Shown here piece by piece: positions 1-5,634 of a stretch of 5,634 bases of DNA. Source of the stretch: JAHQVK01 sp039819565 (lineage in GTDB: Bacteria; Myxococcota; Kuafuiibacteriia; Kuafuiibacteriales; Kuafuiibacteriaceae); assembly GCA_039819565.1 (NCBI GenBank), contig JBCBRU010000601.1:1-5634 (forward strand), written 5' to 3'. The notes under the pieces were generated by a model, which was given only the letters and a program-made list of their open reading frames with translations, had not been told where the DNA came from and searched no databases. The position numbers were made by a program, and so were the translations under genes. Numbering within the stretch: the first letter of the stretch is position 1; each line of letters starts with the position of its first letter.

Positions 1-1
1 C

Positions 2-1078
2 ACGGCCCCCACAGCCCTGGTGAAGAGATTCGATCTCGGCTCCAAAAGCGCCCGCATCGTGTTCGAAGACCCCACGACGAAACGCTTCACCAAGATCAAG
101 CTTCCGACGGAAGAGGCGATGACCAATGCCCTTATCGAGCTCGTGGAGCGACGACAGCGCAAGGTCTATTTTCTAGGAGGGCACGGAGAGCCCTCGATCA
201 CGGACGCGAACGGCAAAGAAGGCTACGGCACCGCCGCCACCCTGCTCGGAAACGAGGGACTCGCCACCGAGACCCTCTCGCTGATCGGACGCTCCGACGT
301 TCCCGAGGACGCCAGCGCGATCATCGTCGTGGAGCCCAAGAGCCCGGTTCTTCCCAATGAGGCCGAGGCCCTCAAGGCATGGTTAGATCGGGGCGGGAGG
401 GCCCTCGTGCTCCTCGATCCCGGCGCTACGCCAGGCTTGGAGCGCGTGTTTCGGCCGTTCGGAGTCGTCCTCGGAGAGGACATGGTCGTGGACGACAACC
501 CCGCTTCCCGCGCGTTGGGGTTCGGACGCGACGCACCCGTCGTCCAGGCCTACGAGACGCACCCCATCACAAACGTGATGCAGGGCCAATTTACGATGTT
601 CTATCGCGCCCGGAGCGTCACCCCTCGGCTTGATCTCGCCAAGCTCTCCATCTCGACCCTGATTCAAACGAGTCCAAGCTCGTGGGCCGAAAAAGACTGG
701 GCCACCGAGGAGGAGTACGTCCAAGGCGGGGATGACTTGGCCGGACCGGTGCCGATCGCCTTGGCCGTCACCAAACGCACCACCAGTCATCCACGCATGC
801 TCAATCCGGAGGCGCGGCTGGTGGTGATCGGAGATCACCACTTCGCCACGAACCGGTTTAGCGCCATGACGGGCAACTCGAACCTCTTTGTGAATACCGT
901 CAACTGGTTGGTGGGCGACGAGGATCGCATCACCATCCGCCCGCCCCGCAAGGCCGGCGACCGCCTCGCCATCACCGCGGCCGAGCAAAACGGAATCATG
1001 TTCTTCTCGGTCAACCTTCTCCCTCTCCTCATCATCGGCATCGGCTTTTCGGTGTGGGCCGTGCGTCGGAGACGCTGA
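2..1078 (+). CDS. Gldg-family ABC transporter auxiliary protein, 5' truncated
   Basis: This is the C-terminal part of a GldG-type protein (ABC_transp_aux, PF09822 family), the membrane-anchored periplasmic partner of an ABC-2-type transporter; in Bacteroidota the family is tied to gliding motility. The frame is open to the left edge. The first possible start, GTG at 20, has no convincing ribosome site, and the family normally has more sequence upstream, so the true start lies outside the window. Numbering from that GTG, the hallmark VYFLGGHGE is at residues 49-57, followed by an alpha/beta domain with ALVLLDPG at 128-135. A conserved C-terminal block, LVVIGDHHFATN then NLFVNTVNWLVGDED, spans about 267-302. 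A membrane helix lies at about 326-346, followed by an Arg-rich tail. The next gene begins directly after the stop. The substrate is unknown, and outside Bacteroidota a gliding role should not be assumed. Confidence 0.85.
   Translation, partial: TAPTALVKRFDLGSKSARIVFEDPTTKRFTKIKLPTEEAMTNALIELVERRQRKVYFLGGHGEPSITDANGKEGYGTAATLLGNEGLATETLSLIGRSDVPEDASAIIVVEPKSPVLPNEAEALKAWLDRGGRALVLLDPGATPGLERVFRPFGVVLGEDMVVDDNPASRALGFGRDAPVVQAYETHPITNVMQGQFTMFYRARSVTPRLDLAKLSISTLIQTSPSSWAEKDWATEEEYVQGGDDLAGPVPIALAVTKRTTSHPRMLNPEARLVVIGDHHFATNRFSAMTGNSNLFVNTVNWLVGDEDRITIRPPRKAGDRLAITAAEQNGIMFFSVNLLPLLIIGIGFSVWAVRRRR
1068..1072 (+). promoter_or_regulatory. Shine-Dalgarno site for the DUF4340 gene
   Basis: GGAGA lies 6 nt before the GTG at 1079 and inside the last codons of the preceding gene. 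It supports this GTG, placed immediately after the upstream TGA, as the true start and suggests translational coupling. Confidence 0.55.
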
Positions 1079-2485
1079 GTGGCCAAGGATCGGGTCGGGA
1101 GAGCGATACGCAACGCGGCTTTACTCGCCGCGGTGGGGGTAACCTCCGCCGGCGTCCTCTACCTGAGGGACATTCGCCCGCGAGATGCGCGTCGGGTAGA
1201 AGCTCTCGAAGCCAAACGCCTGTTCCGTTTCGGTCGGGATGCGGTCTCGTCCGCAACTCTACATACCCGGGGCGCCACGGTCAGCTTTACCCGAGAGGGC
1301 TCGACCTTCGTGCTCACCGAACCCGTGGCTTGGCCGGCCAAGATGGACGCCGTGACCGCCTTTCTCGACCGGGTGGCGGCGGTGGCCCTCGAGCCGGTCC
1401 TCACGGAGGCGGCCACGCCCACGGAGCTGTCCGAATGGGGCTTGGACCGCCCCCTCGCGGTCGCCCATATTTCGCTGCGAGGAGGCGAGCGCCACACCCT
1501 CCACGTGGCCGCTAAAAATCCGCTGGTCGGCAAGCACCCCATCACCGACGAGACCAAAGCTCGCGTGGGCCTTGCCGACCCGGCCTTCATATGGGCTCTG
1601 GATCGGCCCCCCGAGGATTTTCGGGAGAACCGACTCCTCGCTGGAGTGACTCCCGAGGACGTCACCGAGATCGAGGTCTCCCCCTCGAGGCGATCGGAGT
1701 TTCGCCTTCGAAGAGGAGATACCGCCTGGACCGTCGAGGTCGAAGGCGAGCCCGTGCGAGGAGCCTCGGCCTCTCGAATCCGGCTTTTTCTCACCGCATT
1801 CACCAAACGCGTAACGATCACCCGCTTCATCTCTGACGACGCCGCCCCGCCCGAAGTAGAGGCCGCCCCGAGCCGGTTGAGACTCACTCTCGAAGATGGG
1901 TCGTACCGAACCCTCCTCTTCCTACGTTCTCGGGAGACGAGCGCCGCGGACGGAGCCTGGGAGGCGCACCTCGAGGGTACGCGAACGCGAGTGGAGGTCG
2001 ATCCCTCGGTGGAGCTAGAGCTGAAGAAGGATCCTGACTTCTTCCTGGACCGCACCCTGTCGCGGCTGAGGGCCAAGGACGTGGCGCGGATGCTCATTCA
2101 ACTCGGCACGGAGGTCCCCCGCACCGTGGTTCGCACCGCGACCGAACCCGCGCCGGCCTGGGCGGTGGAGGGAGACCCATCGATCGCTCTCAAAAGCTGG
2201 CGCATCGACGCGCTGATTCGACGCTTCTCGGTCATGGAGGCCGCGCGTATCTACGAGGAGAACCCGAGTCGAGCGCAGCTTCGCGAGTGGCTGCTCGATC
2301 CTCCGTCGCGCCGATTCGTATTCTTCGACGCTGAGGGCACCCCGCTTCGGGAGGTCCGGGTGGGCCATCGATTCGATGAATCCTTCCTGTTCGTGCGCAG
2401 CGACCGCGATCCTCGGGTGGGGCTCGTGCCGGAGGCCAAGCTCACGGTTCTCCCTGCTCGTTTCGAAGAATTGGCCGTCCCGTGA
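1079..2485 (+). CDS. DUF4340 domain-containing protein, membrane-anchored
   Basis: A 468-aa protein of the DUF4340 family, whose biochemical function is unknown. Such proteins are commonly encoded next to Gldg-family ABC transporter components and are thought to be exported auxiliary parts of that system. An N-terminal membrane helix lies at about residues 10-28 and should leave the bulk in the periplasm. The typical pattern follows: short beta-rich units with FVLTEPVAWPAKMDAV (77-92), a WGLDRPLA block (120-127), and a segment ending DFRENRLLAGVTPEDV (180-195). The pattern recurs at the C-terminus, with DPDFFLDRTLSRLRAKDV at 318-335 and LREWLLDPPSRRFVFF at 401-416, followed by a LREVRVGH strand. 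This suggests an internal duplication. The start is GTG, with a GGAGA site 6 nt upstream and zero spacing from the upstream stop, so the two genes are almost certainly co-transcribed. The family call is firm; the role is inferred from context. Confidence 0.85.
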   Translation: MAKDRVGRAIRNAALLAAVGVTSAGVLYLRDIRPRDARRVEALEAKRLFRFGRDAVSSATLHTRGATVSFTREGSTFVLTEPVAWPAKMDAVTAFLDRVAAVALEPVLTEAATPTELSEWGLDRPLAVAHISLRGGERHTLHVAAKNPLVGKHPITDETKARVGLADPAFIWALDRPPEDFRENRLLAGVTPEDVTEIEVSPSRRSEFRLRRGDTAWTVEVEGEPVRGASASRIRLFLTAFTKRVTITRFISDDAAPPEVEAAPSRLRLTLEDGSYRTLLFLRSRETSAADGAWEAHLEGTRTRVEVDPSVELELKKDPDFFLDRTLSRLRAKDVARMLIQLGTEVPRTVVRTATEPAPAWAVEGDPSIALKSWRIDALIRRFSVMEAARIYEENPSRAQLREWLLDPPSRRFVFFDAEGTPLREVRVGHRFDESFLFVRSDRDPRVGLVPEAKLTVLPARFEELAVP

Positions 2486-2553
2486 CATTAAGTCCGGTTT
2501 CAAGGGCGCGGCACCGTTGATCTGAGGCGCGGCGGTCGACACGGTGCGCACGA
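2486..2553 (+). other. 68-bp spacer between transporter and efflux genes
   Basis: This is the only real intergenic gap in the window. It contains a 7-bp inverted repeat, GCACCGT (2511-2517) and ACGGTGC (2541-2547), with a 23-nt loop, and a GTCGAC palindrome (2535-2540). There is no T-tract and no convincing -35/-10 pair. The spacer could carry a promoter or leader for the efflux operon, but the sequence does not prove it, and read-through from the upstream pair is equally possible. Confidence 0.25.
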
Positions 2554-4950
2554 ATGACGCCGGCCCCTTGGAACTACGCGAGAGCATTTGGATCGCTGCT
2601 CGTCACGACTACTCTGATGGCGCTCGCCGCCTCACCCGCCCTGGCTCAGGTGGCCGTCGTCGCGGACGGACCGTCGGACATGCTGACGGCGCGCTACGAA
2701 AAATTCGTGGGTGAGCTGGCGGAGCTCTCCCGCGACACCGCGAATCCTCCCCGCCTTCCCGCGGCGCCTACCCATCTGGGCTCCTTCTCACTCGAGAGTG
2801 CGCGGGCCCAGCTTCAGTCGGCCCTGAACGACCGGTCGGTTCGGGCCATCGTGGGCTTTGGCTACTTCGTCGGCGTGGCGGCGGCCGAGCTGAAGCCCTT
2901 CCCCAAAAAGCCCATCCTCCTCGCCTACGGGGCTCCGGAGGTTCAAGGCTTACCCCAGTCCGGCAACATGAGCGGACGAAGGAACCTCGGCTATCTCAGC
3001 GGCCTTCTCGAGCTAGAGAAGGATCTCGCCCGATTTAGAGAGGTCATCCGCCTTCGCAAGGTCACCTTCCTGGTCGACGGCCCTGTGCTCGCAGCCGTGC
3101 TTTCGAGGGCCAGCGATGCGGCCTTTGACCAGCTCGACCCCGATGTGCGGCTGGTCGCCATGCCCGACAACGCGGAAGGCAGCCTGGCCGCCATCCCCGA
3201 GGGAACCGAGGCCGTGTACCTGCCCCCGAACTTTCGGATGAGCTTCGAGGAGATGAACAAGCTCATCGCAGGGCTGAATGCGCGAAAGCTCCCTACCTAC
3301 GCCGCCATGGGTCCAAAGTGGGTTGAGCGTGGAGCCTTCGTTACGCTCATGCCTCCGGAGGTCGAGACCGAGCGCTTCCGTCGCCTGGCGCTGAATCTCC
3401 GAGACGCCCTCGCTGGCGACGACCCCGGACGGATGGCTATCGGCTTTCCCCGACGCACCGAGCTGTTCATCAACATGGACACGGCCCGGACCATCGGAGT
3501 CTTCCCGAGCTTCGAGCTGATGACTGAGGCTCGGCTGATGCGTAGTTCCGGGGATGATGACCGCCTCGAGCTGAAGCTTCCAGACGTCGTAGCGACCGCT
3601 CTCGAACGAAACCCAGCCTTCCTAGCCTCGATTCAGGAGGTTCGCGCGGCGGAAGCCGAGCTGCGGGAGAGTCGTGGAAATCTGCTCCCGAGCATCGACC
3701 TCACGGGAGACTTCACCTGGCTGGATCCAGACGTTGCGACCTCTCTGGGCAGCGCCGAAACCACTCTTCAGTGGGGGGCCAGTGCGAATCAGATCGTGTA
3801 CTCCCCCCTCGCGTTCAACGCCTACTTCGCGCAGCAGAAGAATGTGAACGCGGTGGAGGCTTCCCTTCGAGCGGCGGAGCTAGATCTGGTCCTCGAGGCG
3901 GTTCAGTCCTTTCTGTCCGTGCTCCAGGCACGAGCGGTCGAGACGCTTCAGCGGGACAATCTCCGAAACGTCCGTACGAACCGGAGCCTCGCTGAGCTCC
4001 GGGTGGAGATCGGGAGCTCAGGAAAGCAGGACGTCGCGCGTTGGGACATCTCCCTCGCCGACGGAAGGGTCAACACCATCTCCGCCTCCGCTCAACGCAA
4101 CCAAGCGGAGATCGATCTCAATCGAATCCTCGACGCCGACATCGAGCGTTCGTTTCTCCCGGTCCTGCCCGAAGAGGGCCCCCGCGGCCTCCTTTTGGAC
4201 CCTCGGCTCGATCCCTACGTGCGGGACCTGCGCTCGTTCCGTATCTTTAGAACTTTCATGGCGCGAGAGGCCCTCGAGCGCTCGCCGGAGCTGGCCCAGC
4301 TCGACGCACAGATCGCTGCGCAGGACAAGTTGCTCACAGGCTACACGCAACAACTCTACATTCCCTCCCTCGGAGTCGGGGCGGGCTTCACCCATGTCCT
4401 GTGGCGCGGCGGCGAGGGTTCCGGAAGCGCCGAGCTGCCTCCCGAGTTCTCCGGCGCCATCGCCGCCCGAGACGACTTCACATGGCAGCTCGGTGCCAAC
4501 CTGACCTTCGCCCTGTACGATGACGTCCGCTACGGAACCATCGAACGCATCAGGCGAGTGCGCTCTCAGCTTCTGGGTCTTCGTGACAACACGGCCAACC
4601 TGGTTGAGCAGCGGGTGCGCTCGGCGCTCCATCAGACCGGGGCCTCAGGTGCCGCGGTGAGCCTGCGGCAGGAAGCGGTTCGAGCCGCTCGCGTCAACCT
4701 CGACGCGGTGACCAGCGCCTATCGAGAAGGAACGGCCACTATCATTACCTTGATCGATGCTCAGACCCAGTCACTGCAAGCAGAGATCAACGCGGCCAAC
4801 GCCCTCTATCAGTTCCTTTCCGACTTCGCCGCGGCCGAGCGGGCTGCCGGTCGATTCCTGTTTCGCGCTCCCCTCGCGGAGCAGAATACCTTCATCGAGA
4901 GTCTCGAGCGCTTCGCCGCGAAGCAGCTGGAGGCGGGAGCAAAAGAATGA
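2554..4950 (+). CDS. TolC-family outer membrane channel with N-terminal ABC substrate-binding-like domain
   Basis: A 798-aa two-domain exported protein. Residues 1-31 form a Sec signal peptide with likely cleavage after A29-L30-A31. Residues 33-330 resemble the periplasmic substrate-binding fold of PF04392 (ABC_sub_bind/TrpX, COG2984): AIVGFGYFVG at 98-107, KPILLAYGAP at 119-128, a second lobe from VTFLVDGP (170-177), and the signature region ELFINMDTARTIGVFPSFEL at 303-321. Residues about 336-770 are a full TolC/OEP unit (PF02321 twice). Repeat one starts at LPDVVATALERNPAF (342-356); repeat two spans about 570-765 and ends with the classic SAYREGTATIITLIDAQ (721-737) and its final long helix. 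A usual TolC is about 430-500 aa, so the extra length is the binding domain. The only in-frame start between the upstream stop (2518-2520) and the signal peptide is ATG 2554; no strong ribosome site is visible. The stop overlaps the adaptor start. Function is inferred as the outer-membrane duct of a tripartite efflux pump, with a periplasmic domain that may bind ligand or contact partners. Confidence 0.9.
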   Translation: MTPAPWNYARAFGSLLVTTTLMALAASPALAQVAVVADGPSDMLTARYEKFVGELAELSRDTANPPRLPAAPTHLGSFSLESARAQLQSALNDRSVRAIVGFGYFVGVAAAELKPFPKKPILLAYGAPEVQGLPQSGNMSGRRNLGYLSGLLELEKDLARFREVIRLRKVTFLVDGPVLAAVLSRASDAAFDQLDPDVRLVAMPDNAEGSLAAIPEGTEAVYLPPNFRMSFEEMNKLIAGLNARKLPTYAAMGPKWVERGAFVTLMPPEVETERFRRLALNLRDALAGDDPGRMAIGFPRRTELFINMDTARTIGVFPSFELMTEARLMRSSGDDDRLELKLPDVVATALERNPAFLASIQEVRAAEAELRESRGNLLPSIDLTGDFTWLDPDVATSLGSAETTLQWGASANQIVYSPLAFNAYFAQQKNVNAVEASLRAAELDLVLEAVQSFLSVLQARAVETLQRDNLRNVRTNRSLAELRVEIGSSGKQDVARWDISLADGRVNTISASAQRNQAEIDLNRILDADIERSFLPVLPEEGPRGLLLDPRLDPYVRDLRSFRIFRTFMAREALERSPELAQLDAQIAAQDKLLTGYTQQLYIPSLGVGAGFTHVLWRGGEGSGSAELPPEFSGAIAARDDFTWQLGANLTFALYDDVRYGTIERIRRVRSQLLGLRDNTANLVEQRVRSALHQTGASGAAVSLRQEAVRAARVNLDAVTSAYREGTATIITLIDAQTQSLQAEINAANALYQFLSDFAAAERAAGRFLFRAPLAEQNTFIESLERFAAKQLEAGAKE
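4935..4939 (+). promoter_or_regulatory. Shine-Dalgarno site for the efflux adaptor
   Basis: GGGAG lies 7 nt before ATG 4947, within the last codons of the TolC-type gene; a second purine-rich run, GGAGG, is at 4929-4933. Together with the ATGA stop/start overlap this supports ATG 4947 and translational coupling of channel and adaptor. Confidence 0.55.
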
Positions 4951-5609
4951 AGATCTCCACCCTGTCGATGGCTCAGCCGAGCCCCCAACCCAGCCAGGTC
5001 CGACGCTCGACGTCGAAGTCCATCTCCCTCGCTGCTTCCGTTCTCATGGTGACCTTCGCCGCCTCCTGCAGCGGCGACGAGGAGAAACCAGCGCCTCTGG
5101 TACGCGCGGTCCGCTGGCAGGTGGTCGCCAACGCGGATGGCGCCGCCCAGCGGGTCTTCAGCGGGGCGCTCCAGGCCGGGAACGAGAGCCGTCTCTCTTT
5201 TCAGGTCGGAGGTCGGGTGAAGCAGGTCCCGGTACGGACCGGTCAGCGGGTCAAGAAAGGCGCCTTGGTCGCCGAGCTCGACGCCACCGACTACCAGCTT
5301 CAGCTTCGGGAAGCTCAGGCAGGGGTCGCCCAGGCCCGCGCGCAAGCCAGCGCCGCCGACGCCAGCTACAAGAGGGTGCGAAGGCTGTACGAGACCCAGA
5401 ACACCTCTCGTCAGGACCTCGATAGCGCTCGCGCGGAGCGGGATACCTCTCGCGCGGCCCTCGCCGCAGCCGGAGAGAGCCTCGCCCGAGCCCGGCGCCA
5501 GCTCGGCTACGCACGCCTCGAGGGCCTCACCGGCCTGCAGGACCGCGATCATCTGGCCGGCGCCGATCACCTCATTGGCCTCCACGGCCACGTTGTTGAT
5601 CGTGCCTGA
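4947..5609 (+). CDS. Efflux periplasmic adaptor (HlyD/AcrA-type), 3' part disrupted by an inverted segment
   Basis: N-terminal half of a membrane fusion protein that would link an inner-membrane pump, probably RND type, to the TolC-type channel encoded just upstream. The ATG overlaps the previous stop (ATGA). Residues about 26-41 form a hydrophobic signal ending AASC, so C41 is a plausible lipidation site, though Ala at -3 is not ideal. The unusually long N-region leaves M8 as an alternative start. The first half of the lipoyl domain is at 82-112 (SRLSFQVGGRVKQVPVRTGQ then VKKGALVAELD), and an alpha-helical coiled-coil hairpin is at about 113-185. The signature re-entry QLGYARLE (185-192) should run into the second lipoyl half, but residues 193-220 are unrelated and end at TGA 5607-5609. 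The missing continuation (EAPASGTINN, then VAVEANEVIGAGQ) is encoded on the minus strand from 5634 leftward. The family usually has about 350-400 residues, so beta-barrel and membrane-proximal domains are absent. The displayed C-terminus is therefore not native to the family. Confidence 0.85.
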   Translation: MKISTLSMAQPSPQPSQVRRSTSKSISLAASVLMVTFAASCSGDEEKPAPLVRAVRWQVVANADGAAQRVFSGALQAGNESRLSFQVGGRVKQVPVRTGQRVKKGALVAELDATDYQLQLREAQAGVAQARAQASAADASYKRVRRLYETQNTSRQDLDSARAERDTSRAALAAAGESLARARRQLGYARLEGLTGLQDRDHLAGADHLIGLHGHVVDRA

Positions 5610-5634
5610 GGCCGGTGCTTCGAGGCGTGCGTAG
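5507..5634. repeat. Perfect 15-bp inverted repeat enclosing 98 bp
   Basis: CTACGCACGCCTCGA at 5507-5521 is matched by its exact reverse complement at 5620-5634, the last 15 bases of the window. The left arm encodes the YARLE of the adaptor. The right arm is either a genuine second copy or simply the left arm read back from the other strand after a fold-back; the window ends before this can be decided. Confidence 0.9.
5522..5619 (-). other. Inverted piece of the adaptor gene (second half of lipoyl domain)
   Basis: Read on the minus strand from 5634 leftward, the sequence gives YARLEAPASGTINN, then VAVEANEVIGAGQMIAV, then LQAGEALE. This is the textbook second half of the adaptor lipoyl motif followed by the first beta-barrel strand. 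Reversing this segment between the two repeat arms puts it in the same frame as the upstream adaptor, without a stop, and removes the TGA at 5607-5609. The piece therefore belongs to the same gene in the opposite orientation. It is not an independent minus-strand gene. Confidence 0.85.

Noticed and set aside
20..22. GTG at 20 as the real start of the Gldg-family gene.
   Set aside because: The frame stays open to the window edge, there is no ribosome site in the 19 bases before it, and family members carry substantial sequence (N-terminal membrane helix and first domain) before the GGHGE motif.
383..988. Minus-strand open frame of 201 codons opposite the Gldg-family gene.
   Set aside because: It lies wholly antisense to a gene with clear family motifs. 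It is a shadow frame typical of GC-rich DNA, with no recognisable motif of its own.
1159..2097. Minus-strand open frame of 312 codons opposite the DUF4340 gene.
   Set aside because: Its composition is dominated by Ser and Arg, as expected from the antisense of GC-rich coding DNA, and the plus-strand frame has clear DUF4340 features.
2511..2547. Inverted repeat GCACCGT/ACGGTGC as a possible terminator or operator before the channel gene.
   Set aside because: The stem is only 7 bp with a 23-nt loop and no T-tract. Such a match is easily found by chance in GC-rich sequence, so it is noted in the spacer entry but not called as a terminator.
4809..5591. Long minus-strand open frame (260 codons) opposite the end of the channel gene and the adaptor.
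   Set aside because: Only its first 26 or so residues look like protein (adaptor lipoyl segment), and these come from the inverted piece. The rest is the antisense of the adaptor and TolC-type genes, low-complexity and unlike any family.
5523..5609. Residues 193-220 of the adaptor as a genuine alternative C-terminus.
   Set aside because: They are the antisense reading of the adaptor's own lipoyl-encoding DNA and have no family resemblance. A protein ending here would lack half of the lipoyl domain and all of the beta-barrel.

Overview
The window is GC-rich (by eye roughly 60-65% G+C), densely coding and entirely plus-strand. It looks like the end of a contig from a Gram-negative bacterium: there is an outer-membrane TolC-type channel, a periplasmic adaptor with a lipoprotein-type signal, and Sec-type signal peptides. 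A Gldg-family protein followed by a DUF4340 protein, together with the base composition, would suit a Myxococcota/deltaproteobacterial-type or other high-GC didermic lineage. That taxonomic guess is weak, because there is no rRNA or marker gene.

Layout. Positions 2-1078 hold the 3' part of a Gldg-family ABC-transporter auxiliary protein, cut off by the left edge. It abuts, with no gap, a DUF4340 protein (1079-2485). These two probably form the tail of an ABC-2-type transporter operon whose ATPase and permease would lie to the left. After a 68-bp spacer comes an unusual 798-aa protein (2554-4950). It joins a signal peptide, a complete ABC substrate-binding-like domain (PF04392/TrpX type) and a complete TolC-type outer membrane channel. 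Its stop overlaps the start (ATGA) of a periplasmic adaptor gene (membrane fusion protein, HlyD/AcrA type, 4947 onward). This second pair is the beginning of a tripartite efflux operon, and an inner-membrane pump would be expected next on the right.

The most striking local signal is at the right end. The adaptor reads normally up to about residue 192 (position 5521) and then turns into nonsense with a stop at 5607-5609. The correct continuation of the adaptor, the second half of its lipoyl domain, is present on the opposite strand, reading leftward from 5634. The last 128 bp are therefore an inverted segment of 98 bp (5522-5619) bounded by a perfect 15-bp inverted repeat (5507-5521 and 5620-5634). 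This is either a fold-back chimera at a contig end, which I think is more likely, or a small invertible DNA element that switches the efflux adaptor off. No RNA genes, CRISPR arrays, transposases or recombinases are visible.
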